Shown here piece after piece: positions 1 to 8,654 of a stretch of DNA of 64,000 nucleotides (its first letter is position 1; each line of letters begins with the position of its first letter). The DNA comes from Labrys wisconsinensis (lineage in GTDB: Bacteria > Pseudomonadota > Alphaproteobacteria > Rhizobiales > Labraceae): contig NZ_JAUSVX010000006.1 of NCBI RefSeq assembly GCF_030814995.1, forward strand, positions 248,001 through 312,000, written 5' to 3'. Under the pieces are notes generated by a model. That model was not told where the DNA came from. It did no database searches and saw only the letters and a program-made list of their open reading frames with translations. The position numbers were made by a program, and so were the translations under genes.

Positions 1-351
1 GGCATCGGTGTCGCCGACGGAGCGGCCGAGCTCGGTGTCGCCGCGGAACACGATCAGGGTGCTCTGCATGCGGGCGCCCAGGGCGCGCACGGCCTCCTTC
101 TGGCTGTCGAAGTCGACCTCGAACACCTGAAGATCGCGAAACTGCGGCGCGGCCGTCAGGCGGGCCAGGATCGGCTTCTGGGCCCGGCAGGTCGGGCACC
201 ACGGCGCGGTGATCTCGACCAGGATCGGCCGGCCGGCCTTGCGTGCAGCCGCGAAGGCCTCGGGCGTATAGGCATGGTGCTCGGCGGCGGCGGCGAGGGC
301 TGGCAGCACGGCGGCGATGCCGGCGAGGAGAAGGGCACGTCTGTCGAGCAT
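1..351 (-). CDS. Secreted thioredoxin-family protein, C-terminus cut by window edge
   Basis: The reading frame starts at the ATG complementary to 349-351 and stays open to base 1, so 117 residues are visible and the end is missing. The first 22 or so residues form a signal peptide (Arg-Arg, then a Leu/Ala-rich core ending in AAAA). A thioredoxin-like domain follows, with a WCPTC redox motif near residue 52 preceded by ILVEITAP, and a later strand LIVFRGDTELGRSVG. The CxxC inside a thioredoxin fold after an export signal suggests periplasmic thiol-disulfide exchange, for example cytochrome c maturation or protein repair. Its partner is not identifiable. It is transcribed away from the AraC gene, and a palindromic repeat lies between the two. 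Family assignment is firm; the specific role is not. Confidence 0.85.
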   Translation of the reverse strand, partial: MLDRRALLLAGIAAVLPALAAAAEHHAYTPEAFAAARKAGRPILVEITAPWCPTCRAQKPILARLTAAPQFRDLQVFEVDFDSQKEAVRALGARMQSTLIVFRGDTELGRSVGDTDA

Positions 352-445
352 GGGCGCCTCCCGAGGCGGGCCGTTGCGGCCGGCCCGCCTCGGGATCAGT
401 CTGCCACGGCGGGCGCCGCCGCGCTGTCACGGTCCCGTGACCTCC

Positions 446-550
446 AGAGCAAAGCACGTTTGGGCGGAAACGCTGCTTTGCTCTCGGTCTTTGTTTCGAC
501 GCGTCCTTGCGATTCTTGGCGATTCCGCCAAATCGCAAAACGCTCCGGAG
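446..550. repeat. Double-hairpin intergenic palindromic repeat, copy 1
   Basis: The first arm pair is AGAGCAAAGCA(C)GTTT at 446 and AAACGCTGCTTTGCTCT ending at 484, with one base missing from the left arm. A TTGTTTCGACGCGTC linker follows, then a second hairpin with TTGCGAT...TTGGCG and CGCCAA...ATCGCAA arms (about 506-538). A nearly identical element in the same orientation lies at 13315-13416, so this is a dispersed family resembling REP/BIME elements. It gives the open frame upstream of the AraC gene a false N-terminal extension. Confidence 0.85.
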
Positions 551-619
551 CGCAATCGCGGTCAAGCGGGCGGGCGGCGCGGCGGCAATCCTGAAAGCGC
601 TTCATGGGAGACGCCGGGC

Positions 620-1453
620 ATGAATCCTTCGCAGAAGGCCCTCTGGTACATCGAGAGCCATCTCGACGGCGCCCTGAGCCTCGACGACATCGCGGCGATC
701 GGCGGCGTCTCGCGCTATCACATGGTCCGCGCCTTCGCGGCCGCCACCGGCCTGTCGGTGATGCGCTATGTCCGCGCGCGCCGCCTCAGCCGGGCAGCCA
801 AGGCGCTGAGCGAGGGAGCGCCCGACATCCTCGCGGTCGCGCTCGACGCCGGCTACGGCTCCCATGAAGCCTTCACCCGCGCCTTCCGCGAGCAGTTCGG
901 GCTGACCCCCGATGCTGCCCGCGACCGGGGGCGCATCGCCCAACTCCCCCTCGTGGAGGCTCTCAGAATGGACACGACCCTTGCCGGCGAGCTCGGCTCG
1001 CCCCGCTTCGAGACCCACCGGCCGCTGCTCGTCGCCGGCCTGTCCGAACGCTATCACTGCGAGCGCACCGCCGGCATTCCCGGCCAGTGGCAGCGCCTGC
1101 AGCCGCATTTCGGCGCCATCCCCGGAGAGGTGCCGGGCGTCGCCTACGGCGTGTGCTGCAACGCCGACGATGCCGGCAATTTCGACTATCTCTGCGGCGT
1201 CGAGGTCGCCGACTTCTCGGAGCTGCCGGCGGATTTCGCCCGCCTGCGCATCGCCGGCGCCCGCTATGCCGTGTTCACCCATCGCGACCATGTCTCGACC
1301 ATCCAGCGCACGGTGGCGACGATCTGGAACCATTGGCTGCCGGGCTCGGGGCGTCGGGCGGCCGACGGCCCGACCTTCGAGCGCTACGACGCCGCGTTCG
1401 ATCCGCGCACCGGCCATGGCGGGTTCGAGATCTGGATCCCGATCGAGGCGTGA
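620..1453 (+). CDS. AraC-family regulator with GyrI-like effector domain
   Basis: A 277-residue protein. Residues about 5-105 are an AraC-type double helix-turn-helix at the N-terminus (first helix pair around LSLDDIAAIGGVSRYHMVRAF, second with ILAVALDAGYGSHEAFTRAFR and the FGLTP signature). Residues about 120-277 resemble the GyrI-like/AraC effector-binding domain that binds small hydrophobic or cationic ligands (Rob and BmrR type). DNA-binding domain first and ligand domain second is the Rob-like order. The start at 620 is chosen because upstream in-frame sequence is translated repeat DNA with no domain. The Nudix gene follows 41 bases later on the same strand and may be cotranscribed. The ligand is unknown. 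Confidence 0.88.
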   Translation: MNPSQKALWYIESHLDGALSLDDIAAIGGVSRYHMVRAFAAATGLSVMRYVRARRLSRAAKALSEGAPDILAVALDAGYGSHEAFTRAFREQFGLTPDAARDRGRIAQLPLVEALRMDTTLAGELGSPRFETHRPLLVAGLSERYHCERTAGIPGQWQRLQPHFGAIPGEVPGVAYGVCCNADDAGNFDYLCGVEVADFSELPADFARLRIAGARYAVFTHRDHVSTIQRTVATIWNHWLPGSGRRAADGPTFERYDAAFDPRTGHGGFEIWIPIEA

Positions 1454-1494
1454 CGGCCCTTCGCGCCCGGCCCCGTCTGCGCTAGCCTGCCGGG

Positions 1495-1941
1495 ATGTCG
1501 TCGCGCGCCTATCCCGATCGCCCCCTGCTCGCCGCCAGCGCCGCGGTCTTCCGCGACGGGCGGGTGCTGCTGGCCGCGCGCGGGCGCGATCCGGGGCGCG
1601 GCGTCTTCACCCTGCCGGGCGGCCTGGTCGAACCGGGGGAGACCCTGGCGCAGGCGGCGCAGCGCGAGGTCCTGGAGGAGACCGGGCTCTCGGTCGAGAT
1701 CGTCGGCTTCGCCGGCCATCGCGAGGTGATCGAGCGCGATGCCGACGGCCGCGTCGCCCGCCATTTCGTCGTCTGCGCCTTCGCGGCGCGCTGGCAGGAG
1801 GGCGAGCCGGTGCCGAGCGAAGAGGCGCCGGCCTTCCGCTGGGCCGATCCGGCGACGCTCGACCACCTGCCGGTGACCGAGGGGCTGCAGCCGATCATCG
1901 CCGAGGCCCGGGCGCTGATCGGCCAGGCTGAGACTGCCTGA
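1495..1941 (+). CDS. Nudix hydrolase (ADP-ribose pyrophosphatase-like)
   Basis: A 148-residue cytoplasmic Nudix protein. The full signature is visible at about residues 42-64: GG, then E seven residues on, then REVLEETGL, matching Gx5Ex7REUxEExGU, whose acidic residues bind the catalytic metal ions. Size and the LPGG lead-in fit the small ADP-ribose/NTP pyrophosphatase branch that cleaves a nucleoside diphosphate linked to another moiety. It sits 69 bases before the TIGR02301 gene, an adjacency I recall as common in Hyphomicrobiales, suggesting a shared transcript. The true substrate cannot be read from sequence. Confidence 0.88.
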   Translation: MSSRAYPDRPLLAASAAVFRDGRVLLAARGRDPGRGVFTLPGGLVEPGETLAQAAQREVLEETGLSVEIVGFAGHREVIERDADGRVARHFVVCAFAARWQEGEPVPSEEAPAFRWADPATLDHLPVTEGLQPIIAEARALIGQAETA

Positions 1942-2010
1942 GCCGGATCGCCTTCACCACCCCGGAGGGTTCGGCTTGCGGGGGGCGGCGGCCTCGCGCA
2001 TATCTGCGGC

Positions 2011-2427
2011 ATGAGAGCCCGTCCCTTGCGTCGCGCCGTCCTGCCCTGCCTGGCCCTGTGGCTCGCCGCGGCCTCGGCGGCCGGCCAGGCCGCGGCGCCG
2101 GCCGCTCCGCCGCCGCCGGCCGCGCCGCCGCCCTACCAGGGACAGATGCTGCGCCTCGCCGAGCTCCTCGGCGCGCTGCATTACCTGCGCGGCCTGTGCG
2201 GCGCGGCGGACGCGAGCGCCTATCGCGAGCGCATGACGGCGCTGATCGAGGGCGAGGCGCCTGACGAGGCGCGCAAGGCCCTGCTGGCGGGGGCCTTCAA
2301 CCGCGGCTACCGCACCTTCCAGCAGACCTATCGCAGCTGCAACGCCTCCGCCGACGCCACCATCCGCGCCTATCTCGACGAGGGCGGGCGCATCGCCCGC
2401 GACATCGGCGCGCGCTACGCCAACTGA
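2011..2427 (+). CDS. TIGR02301-family secreted protein
   Basis: A 138-residue protein with a signal peptide (Arg-rich start, hydrophobic segment, AAASAAG cleavage region at about residue 26) and then a Pro/Ala-rich linker. The mature part carries the features of the TIGR02301 family known from Rhizobiales-type genomes: LAELLGALHYLRGLC, a FNRGYRTFQQTYRSC block and an EGGRIARDI block near the end. The two cysteines (about 67 and 110) could form a disulfide in the periplasm. No biochemical function is established for this family. It follows the Nudix gene on the same strand. Confidence 0.8.
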   Translation: MRARPLRRAVLPCLALWLAAASAAGQAAAPAAPPPPAAPPPYQGQMLRLAELLGALHYLRGLCGAADASAYRERMTALIEGEAPDEARKALLAGAFNRGYRTFQQTYRSCNASADATIRAYLDEGGRIARDIGARYAN

Positions 2428-2717
2428 CATCGTCATGCGGCCCGGCCGCGCCCCGGCCCGGCGAGAATCGCCGGCGCGGCCGGGCCGGGGCGCGGCCGAA
2501 TTGGTTGACGCATCCCTGCCACGATCACTGGTTTTTTAACTATCCTGTTAATCTTGGTGAACGATTCGTCTCCCCGCGGCCGGCGGGCATGGTATGGTTT
2601 CCCGAAGCAGGGGCTCGGTACCGGGGGTCTGCATCGGTTCGGAATCGGGGGGAACGCGCGTGTCGGGTCGGCACGGCCCTTCGAGGTGGCGGCGCGGGCC
2701 TTCGCGTGGAATGGCAT

Positions 2718-2978
2718 ATGTTTGAGAATATCGACGCCCTGCACGATCGCCTGGCCGCCGAGGACGAGCGGCACGCCGCGCTCGACCATCTGCTGCAGGC
2801 CTGGGAGGACGCGATCCTGGACGGCATCGACGGGGCCTGCGTCGCCCATGCCGCGCTGTTCACGGCCTTCAAGGAGCTCGTCGCCACCTATGGCGAGGAG
2901 CAGGTCGCGGACTTCGCCCAGAAGCTGCCCGAGCGCGTGCGCAACGGCGAGTTCACGCTGCGCGGCATGGCGCAATAG
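2718..2978 (+). CDS. Small unknown cytoplasmic protein
   Basis: An 86-residue acidic, helical protein starting MFENIDALHDRL, with no signal peptide or membrane segment. The ATG at 2718 is chosen because upstream in-frame codons give low-complexity Arg/Gly-rich sequence without a domain. The body has the amphipathic pattern of a helical bundle (DERHAALDHLLQAWEDAILDG, ELVATYGEEQVADFAQKLPERV). I do not recognise a family. The 290 bases before it contain a short AT-rich tract (2532-2560) that could hold its promoter and are otherwise without a gene. Confidence 0.55.
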   Translation: MFENIDALHDRLAAEDERHAALDHLLQAWEDAILDGIDGACVAHAALFTAFKELVATYGEEQVADFAQKLPERVRNGEFTLRGMAQ

Positions 2979-3096
2979 CGCCGCCCGGCGTGGCGGGAAT
3001 GCCACGCCTCGCAAGGATTGGCGGCGGCGGCCTCGCAAGTGCCCAACTCCGCCGCTAAGGTCCGGCCCGATCCGCTACCCGAGTGATTGGCCGCCC

Positions 3097-3756
3097 ATGC
3101 TCCGCCGCGTCGCCTTCTCCGCCGCCCTGGTGATGCTCCTTGCCGCCCCCGCCTTCGCGGCGGGCGAAGTGGGCGCTCAGCCCCAGGCCGCCCCGGGCGC
3201 GGCTGCGCCTCCGGCCGACGCCAAGCCGCCGGTGGCCGCGCCCGCGACGCCGGCCCCGGACGCATCCGCCGACGAGCCGGCCGACCATGGCACGCCGCAG
3301 GTGTTCTACGGCGAGGACGGCCTGCCGGACAAGGTCAAGGAGCTCCGCCGGCGCATCATCGCCGCCTGCAAGACCGGCGATCTCGAGGCGTTGCGCCCGG
3401 TGCTCGAATCCGGCGAGACGCCGCCGTCCCTTTCCGGCGGCGACAGCGACGACCCGATCGCGACGCTGAAGCTCCTGTCCGGCGACGACAAGGGGCGGGA
3501 GATCCTCGCCATCCTGCTCGACGTGATGGAGGCGGGCTATGTCCATGTCGACGTCGGCACGCCGCAGGAAATGTATGTCTGGCCCTATTTCGCCCGCTAC
3601 AAGCTCGACAAGCTCACCGGCCCGCAGATGGTCGAATTGTTCCGGCTGATCACCGCCGGCGACTTCCAGGACATGCAGGACAAGGGCGTCTATTCCTTCT
3701 ACCGCGCCGGCATCGGCCCGGACGGCACCTGGCACTATTTCGAGGACGGCGACTGA
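3097..3756 (+). CDS. Secreted unknown protein with Pro/Ala linker
   Basis: A 219-residue protein. Residues 1-22 form a clear signal peptide ending AFAAG. A low-complexity Ala/Pro linker runs to about residue 60, and a folded domain follows (VFYGEDGLPDKVKELRRRII, GYVHVDVGTPQEMYVWPYFARY, then a Tyr/Gly-rich end). The domain looks conserved: an amphipathic helix, a hydrophobic core and a TWHYFEDGD C-terminus. I cannot name its family with confidence. It is probably periplasmic. Start chosen at 3097 because the signal peptide begins there. The gene converges on the minus-strand oxidoreductase ending at 3782. Confidence 0.72.
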   Translation: MLRRVAFSAALVMLLAAPAFAAGEVGAQPQAAPGAAAPPADAKPPVAAPATPAPDASADEPADHGTPQVFYGEDGLPDKVKELRRRIIAACKTGDLEALRPVLESGETPPSLSGGDSDDPIATLKLLSGDDKGREILAILLDVMEAGYVHVDVGTPQEMYVWPYFARYKLDKLTGPQMVELFRLITAGDFQDMQDKGVYSFYRAGIGPDGTWHYFEDGD

Positions 3757-3781
3757 GGGCAGCGCCGGCTGGCCGGCCCGT

Positions 3782-4951
3782 CTAGATCCGGCCGGCAGCG
3801 AGACTGATCTCGACCCATGCGCCGCGGTCTTGCTGCGAGCGCAGGGCGGCTTCGACGAAGGCGATGCCGATGGCGCCGTCGACCACGCCGGGCAGCCCGA
3901 TGTCCTCCAGGTCCGGCCGCCCGCCCTGCCGGCGGGAGAGGATCGCCCCGGCCGCGTCGGCATAGATGTTGCCGAAGGCCTCCAGATAGCCCTCGGTCAG
4001 CCCGCGCGGCAGCCGCGTGGCCCGCCGGGCTGCGGCGCTGAGCGAGGCGTCGCCGCGCGAGAGCGTCTGCGCAGCGCAGCCGGCGGGAGCCCAGCACAAG
4101 TGGTTGGGCCGCTCCTGGTCCCAGGCCAGGCCGCCCCGCTCGCCATAGACGCGCAGGCGCAGGCCGCATTCATTGCCATGGGCGACCTGGCTTGCCAGCA
4201 GCGTTCCTTCCGCGCCACCGGTGAGACGCATCAGCAGCTGCGCATTGTCGTCGAGGCGGCGGCCGGGCAGGAAGCTGCGCAACTGCGCCGCCACCGCTTC
4301 CACCTCCAGGCCGGTGACGTAGCGTGCGAGATGCAGGGCATGCGTGCCGATGTCCGCGATGCAGCCGCCCGGCCCGGCGCGCTGCGGATCGGTGCGCCAG
4401 AGCGCCTGCTTGTCGCCCTGGTCCTCCAGCGGCGCGGCGAGCCAATCCTGCAGGAATTCGACGTGGACGAGCCGGATGGCGCCGAGCTCTCCGGCCGCGA
4501 CCATGGCGCGGGCCTGCCGCACCATCGGGAAGCCCGAATAGGTGTGGGTCAGGACGAAGACGAGGCCGGTCCGCCGCACCTGCGCCACGAGGTCGAGCGC
4601 ATCGTCGAGGGTCGTGGTCAGCGGCTTGTCGCAGACGATGTCGATCTTCCGATCCAGGAAGGCCCGGCAGATGGCATGGTGGGTGTCGTTGGGCGTCACG
4701 ATGGCCACGGCATCGATGCCGTCGGCCCTGGCGGCCTCGGCCTGCGCCATCGTCTGGAAATCGTCATAGGTCCGGTCCGGCGCGATGAACCAGTCCTGGG
4801 CCGAGGCCCGGGCGCGTGCCGGATCGGAGGAAAGGCAACCGGCGACGAGCTCGAAGCGGTTGTCCATGCGTGCCGCCAGGGCATGGACCGCGCCGATGAA
4901 GGCGCCGCGGCCGCCGCCGACCATGCCGAGGCGCAGGCGGCGGTTCGGCAT
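3782..4951 (-). CDS. Gfo/Idh/MocA-family oxidoreductase (1)
   Basis: A 389-residue NAD(P)-dependent sugar or polyol dehydrogenase-like protein. The N-terminal Rossmann motif GMVGGGRGAFIG is at residues 9-20, and the family's catalytic-lysine motif appears as CDKPL (usually EKP) near residue 109. The C-terminal domain has GGCIADIGTHALHLARY, the family's DxxxH-type catalytic region. Its closest relative in the window is the 10481 gene: both are 389 residues and share FVLTH-YSGFPMVR and the same C-terminal layout, so they are probable paralogues. It is the last gene of a three-oxidoreductase minus-strand operon. The start at 4951 gives the Rossmann fold its normal position. The substrate is not known; from context it is a sugar taken up by the 7.5-10.5 kb transporter. 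Confidence 0.87.
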   Translation of the reverse strand: MPNRRLRLGMVGGGRGAFIGAVHALAARMDNRFELVAGCLSSDPARARASAQDWFIAPDRTYDDFQTMAQAEAARADGIDAVAIVTPNDTHHAICRAFLDRKIDIVCDKPLTTTLDDALDLVAQVRRTGLVFVLTHTYSGFPMVRQARAMVAAGELGAIRLVHVEFLQDWLAAPLEDQGDKQALWRTDPQRAGPGGCIADIGTHALHLARYVTGLEVEAVAAQLRSFLPGRRLDDNAQLLMRLTGGAEGTLLASQVAHGNECGLRLRVYGERGGLAWDQERPNHLCWAPAGCAAQTLSRGDASLSAAARRATRLPRGLTEGYLEAFGNIYADAAGAILSRRQGGRPDLEDIGLPGVVDGAIGIAFVEAALRSQQDRGAWVEISLAAGRI

Positions 4952-4989
4952 GGCGCCACCCGCCTGCTCGGGCCTGCCGGACGGGCCGG

Positions 4990-6207
4990 TCACGAAGCGG
5001 ACCCTTCCGTCCCGACGGGCGAGGACGTGGTCTCGCACCGCTCGGCGATCTCGGACACCCGCACCCAGCGCCTCTCGAGCGAGGACGCGGCGATCGCATC
5101 GAGCGTACATTGGATGCGATGGGCGTCGGCGAAATTCGGCCAGGCATCGGTCCTTCCCGCCGCGACGGCCTCGATGAGGGTCCTGATCTCGATCATCTTC
5201 TGGTCATTGTAGCCCATGCCGATATTCGCCACGGGGTAGAAGGCGCCATAGCCGGCATGCTCGGGCGCGGCCTCGATCCGGCGGAAGCCCTGCCGGCCCG
5301 GCCGGTCGGCGGCGGAGTAGAATTCGAGCGTGTTCAGCCGATCGATGCTCCAGGCCAGCGATCCGCGGGTCCCGGTGACGACATAGGCGAATTCCATGCG
5401 CCGGCCCGTGGCGACGCGGCTCGCATCCATCGTGCCCGTTGCTCCGCCGGCGAGCTTGAGAAGGACGAGCACCTCGTCGTCGGTCTCCACCTTGCGCAGC
5501 GCAGTCGCGGGTCCCGCCTGTCGTCCGATCGCCGCGCCCGGCACCAGCGGGCGCTCGCCATGAACGATGCGGACATGGCCCATGACCTCGGCGACATCGC
5601 CAATGAGGTATTGCAGCATGGAGAGCAGGTGGGAGACGGTGTCGCCGAGCGTGCCGCTCCCGGCGATCGACCTGTCGTGGCGCCAGACGAACGGCGCCTG
5701 CGGGTCCGACATGTAGTCGACATTCTTGGAGAACCGCACGTTGACCACCTCGCCGATGTCACCGGCGGCGATGATCTCGCGGGCAACGCGGTGGATCGGG
5801 TTGACGGGGTAGTTGTAGCCGACGAGCGTCACGACGCCGCGGCGCCCGGCGGCCTGTGCCATGGCAAAGCTTTGCCGGCTGTTCATCGCCAGCGGCTTCT
5901 CGCAATAGACGTGCTTGCCCGCCGCGATGGCGGCGAGGGCGATGGTGTGATGCAGGTGGTTCGGCGTGACGACGTCCACGACGTCGACGTCGGGGCTCGC
6001 CACGAGCTCCCGCCAGTCGCCGGTCGATCTTGCGACGCCGCAGGCCCGGGCCGCATCGGCGGCCAGCTCGGGCGTCGCGTCGGCGACCATCTCCAGCGAC
6101 ACCGAGGGCTCCGGCCCGAAGACGACGTGCTGTGCGGCGAGGAGCAGGGCATGCGTCCTGCCCATCCAGCCGCTGGCGCCGACGAGCCCGACGCGGATCC
6201 TGGTCAT
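4990..6207 (-). CDS. Gfo/Idh/MocA-family oxidoreductase (2)
   Basis: A 405-residue oxidoreductase. Rossmann motif GLVGASGWMGRTH at residues 7-19, then TPNHLHH (about 82) and CEKPL (about 102), where the Lys is the family's catalytic lysine. The C-terminal alpha/beta domain includes GSGTLGDTVSHLLSM, fitting the Asp/His catalytic pair. This length and the HDRSIAGSGTLGDTVSH block are seen in polyol or 3-keto-sugar dehydrogenases of the family. It lies 38 bases upstream of oxidoreductase 1 and 43 bases downstream of oxidoreductase 3, so the three are one operon transcribed from the 7361-7541 region. Substrate unknown. Confidence 0.88.
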   Translation of the reverse strand: MTRIRVGLVGASGWMGRTHALLLAAQHVVFGPEPSVSLEMVADATPELAADAARACGVARSTGDWRELVASPDVDVVDVVTPNHLHHTIALAAIAAGKHVYCEKPLAMNSRQSFAMAQAAGRRGVVTLVGYNYPVNPIHRVAREIIAAGDIGEVVNVRFSKNVDYMSDPQAPFVWRHDRSIAGSGTLGDTVSHLLSMLQYLIGDVAEVMGHVRIVHGERPLVPGAAIGRQAGPATALRKVETDDEVLVLLKLAGGATGTMDASRVATGRRMEFAYVVTGTRGSLAWSIDRLNTLEFYSAADRPGRQGFRRIEAAPEHAGYGAFYPVANIGMGYNDQKMIEIRTLIEAVAAGRTDAWPNFADAHRIQCTLDAIAASSLERRWVRVSEIAERCETTSSPVGTEGSAS

Positions 6208-6250
6208 GGTCTCTTTCCCTGCGGCGGTGTCCGGCGAGGCCTCGATGCCG

Positions 6251-7360
6251 TCAGCTTCGGAATGTCACGGTCTCGAAGGTCCGCGACCGGGCGGAGCGGG
6301 CGATCGTCTCGACGATCTCGGCGACGCGGTAGCCGTCCTCGAAGGTCGCACGCGGCGCGACCGGCTTGCCGCAGGCGGCCGCTTCCAGCATGTGCCGGGC
6401 CTGGTGGGCGAAGCATTCGTTCCAGCCGAGGGGGTGCTGGCCCTGGATGCCGATCGGCAGCCAGAAATCGCTGTAGGGATGGCCGGCCTGGGTGACGAGC
6501 TGGGTCCGCGGCCCTCGCCCGGGCTCGAGGACGACGAGCTCGTTCAGCCGCTCCATGTGGAAGGCGATCGAGGCCCTGGTGCCGTCGACCTCGATGGAGC
6601 CGCCGAGGTTGTGGGCGGCGGCGACGCGCGAGGCCTCGAACGAGGCGCTGGCGCCGTTCTCGAGCCGGCCGACGCAGACGAAGGCATCGTCGTTGACGTC
6701 GGTGACACGGCCGGCGGGATCGCCGGTCCAGGTGCTCGTCATCGCCGCGACCGAGACGACCTCGCCGACGAGGAAACGGGCCTGGTCGATGTGATGGGAG
6801 CCGAGGTCGCCCAGCGCGCCCAGGCCGGCCTCCGACCGGCTGAAGCGCCAGGAGAGGGGCTCGCCGGTGATCATGTTGAGCAGGAAGCGTGAGCGGAAAT
6901 GCCGGATCTCGCCGAGCTCCCCGGCACGGATCATGTCGCGCGCGAGATTGAGGGCCGGGATCGAGCGGTGCATGAAGGCGCACATCGCGGTCGCGCCCGA
7001 TGCCTCGAGGGTCTTCCACAGCGCATAGGCTTCGTCCGCCGAGCCGGCGAGCGGCTTCTCGCACAGGACCGCCTTGCCCGACCGGGCGGCGGCCACCGAC
7101 GGTTCGGCGTGAAGATGGTTGGGCCCCGCATTGATCAGGAGGTCGACGTCGGCAGCGTCCGCCGCCTCCCGCCAGTCCGTGGTCATGCGCTCGAAGCCGT
7201 AGCGAGCCCGGATCCCGGCCGCCAGTGTCGGATCCTGGTCGGCGAGCACCGTCAGGCGGACGTCGATGCCGGGAGTCCAGCTCGTCATCGATGCGGTGCG
7301 AAAGGTGAGCGCGTGCATCTGGCCGATGAAGCCCGCGCCGATCAATCCGATCCTGATCAT
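6251..7360 (-). CDS. Gfo/Idh/MocA-family oxidoreductase (3)
   Basis: A 369-residue oxidoreductase. The Rossmann motif GLIGAGFIGQMH starts at residue 5, INAGPNHLH precedes the CEKPLAGS catalytic-lysine motif (about 98), and GALGDLGSHHIDQAR (about 177) supplies the catalytic Asp and His. ATG at 7360 is taken as the start because the Rossmann strand must begin within the first few residues; 32 upstream in-frame residues match nothing. It is the first gene of the minus-strand operon, divergent from the sugar-binding protein gene, with the GntR-type operator between them. NAD(P)-dependent oxidation of a sugar or its acid is the family role; the exact step is inferred. Confidence 0.88.
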   Translation of the reverse strand: MIRIGLIGAGFIGQMHALTFRTASMTSWTPGIDVRLTVLADQDPTLAAGIRARYGFERMTTDWREAADAADVDLLINAGPNHLHAEPSVAAARSGKAVLCEKPLAGSADEAYALWKTLEASGATAMCAFMHRSIPALNLARDMIRAGELGEIRHFRSRFLLNMITGEPLSWRFSRSEAGLGALGDLGSHHIDQARFLVGEVVSVAAMTSTWTGDPAGRVTDVNDDAFVCVGRLENGASASFEASRVAAAHNLGGSIEVDGTRASIAFHMERLNELVVLEPGRGPRTQLVTQAGHPYSDFWLPIGIQGQHPLGWNECFAHQARHMLEAAACGKPVAPRATFEDGYRVAEIVETIARSARSRTFETVTFRS

Positions 7361-7450
7361 CGTCCCGCCCTGTTGCGCGCCGGTGCGGCAGCACGGCCTG
7401 CCGGCGTCCCGTCCCTGTGATGATCGCACGATCGCAAGGCATCCGCACTC

Positions 7451-7472
7451 TGTCAACTATATTGTTGACAAT
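7451..7472. promoter_or_regulatory. GntR-type operator between divergent sugar operons
   Basis: A perfect inverted repeat TGTCAAC-N6-GTTGACA (7451-7470) overlaps ATTGTTGACAAT (7461-7472). The latter differs by one base from ATTGTTAACAAT at 12406-12417, upstream of the GntR gene. AT-rich TTGT/ACAA palindromes of this size are typical FCD-type GntR sites. It lies 91 bases above oxidoreductase 3 and 70 bases above the binding-protein gene, so one site can control both directions. Confidence 0.75.
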
Positions 7473-7541
7473 CATGATAACAAGACCCTACCGTGCCTCC
7501 GTTCCGATCAGGGCAAACCAATCACCAGGGGAGGAAGGCAC

Positions 7542-8564
7542 ATGACTGCCAGGTTCACGCGTCGTCAGGCCGGCATCGCGATGCTCGGGGCGGGCGCCGC
7601 GCTCGCCCTCGGATCGGCTTCGTCCGCCGGGGCGGCCGTCAAGAAGATCGCCGTCCTGCCGAAGACGCTGATCAACGACGTGTTCCAGATCAAGATCGCC
7701 GAGGCGGCCGAGCAGGCGGCGGCCAGGCTCGGCATCCCGATCGAACGGTTCGCCTCGAGCAGCGACGTCGCCGTCCAGGACCAGATCAACATCATCGAGG
7801 CGTTGATCGCCCGCGGCGAGTTCGGCGGCATCGTGCTGGCGGCCACCGTGGCCCGGGGACTCGGCAACGTGGTGCGCAAGGCCAGGCAGGCCGGCCTCTA
7901 CGTGGTGCTCGTCGACAGCCGGACGGACGGCGACGACTTCGTCACGGTGATCCAGACCGACAACGTCAAGGCCGCAGGCGTCGGTGCCGATTACAGCGCC
8001 AGGCTGATCGGCGAGAAGGGCATCGTGGCGATGCTCGAGGGCGAGCCGGGCGGGGAGACTGCCGCGCAGCGGACGCAGGGGTTCCACGAGGGCATCGGCA
8101 AGTATCCGGGCATCGAGCTGGTGAGCTCGATCGGCGGCCACTGGACGCTGCCGGGCGGCGTGGAAGCGACGGAGGCCATCATTGCCGGCCACAAGGACCT
8201 CGACCTCATCTTCGCCGCGTCCGACATGATGGGGGTGGGCGCACGCCAGGTGCTCGACCGCGCGGCGAAGAAGGCGCAGGCGAGCGGCGATGCGGCGCAG
8301 GCCAGGAAGTTCTCCGACGTCAGGATCGTCGGCTTCGACGGCGTCGCCGAGGCGGTCCGGCAGATCTGGGCGGGGAAATTTTCCGGCACCGTCGCCCAGC
8401 GTCCCGACATCATGGGCAGCAAGGCGGTCGAGATCCTCGCCCAGCTCATGCGGGGGGAGAAGACGCCGGCCGACATTCCCAGGCGGATCGACTCCGGCAT
8501 GATGCTGGTGACGCCCGAGAACGTCGACGCCTACGCCAAGGAGATCGGCGTGGAGAAGGCTTGA
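7542..8564 (+). CDS. Sugar ABC transporter substrate-binding protein
   Basis: A 340-residue periplasmic binding protein of the ribose/fructose type (Peripla_BP_4). The leader (residues 1-32) has a TRRQ pair before a hydrophobic stretch, so export by Tat is possible, though a Sec signal with two arginines would look similar. The mature part shows family landmarks: DQINIIEALIARGEFGGIVLA, VVLVDSRTDGDDFVTVIQTDN for the ligand-binding hinge, LEGEPGGETAAQR and FAASDMMGVGARQ. A good ribosome site (GGGGAGGAAGG) ends a few bases before the start. ATPase and permease genes follow, with a strong stem-loop after the stop codon. The ligand is likely a monosaccharide or polyol, given the five linked dehydrogenases. 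Confidence 0.92.
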   Translation: MTARFTRRQAGIAMLGAGAALALGSASSAGAAVKKIAVLPKTLINDVFQIKIAEAAEQAAARLGIPIERFASSSDVAVQDQINIIEALIARGEFGGIVLAATVARGLGNVVRKARQAGLYVVLVDSRTDGDDFVTVIQTDNVKAAGVGADYSARLIGEKGIVAMLEGEPGGETAAQRTQGFHEGIGKYPGIELVSSIGGHWTLPGGVEATEAIIAGHKDLDLIFAASDMMGVGARQVLDRAAKKAQASGDAAQARKFSDVRIVGFDGVAEAVRQIWAGKFSGTVAQRPDIMGSKAVEILAQLMRGEKTPADIPRRIDSGMMLVTPENVDAYAKEIGVEKA

Positions 8565-8583
8565 CCCGGCGCCGGCGGACCGG

Positions 8584-8606
8584 CCGGGCCGGGCGGATCG
8601 GCCCGG
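8584..8606. other. Stem-loop between binding-protein and ATPase genes
   Basis: Perfect 8-bp arms CCGGGCCG / CGGCCCGG enclose a 7-base loop, 19 bases after the binding-protein stop and 48 bases before the ATPase start. There is no T-run, so it is more likely an mRNA-stabilising or partial-attenuation hairpin, which keeps binding protein more abundant than the membrane parts. The other two transporters in the window have the same arrangement. Confidence 0.6.
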
Positions 8607-8654
8607 GCTTGGTTCAAGCCGCTCGCCTCGTCCTCAACGCATCGGGACCCGTGA

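Noticed and set aside
446-550. CRISPR array or insertion-sequence end
   Set aside because: The element is a pair of hairpins present twice far apart, with no regular spacers, no transposase and no flanking direct repeats.
317-619. N-terminal extension of the AraC protein by about 100 residues
   Set aside because: The extension is translated palindromic repeat and low-complexity sequence; the AraC domain starts properly at 620.
2533-2549. CtrA-type site (TTAA...TTAA) upstream of the small gene at 2718
   Set aside because: The two TTAA are separated by eight bases, whereas the CtrA consensus needs seven; the match is incomplete.
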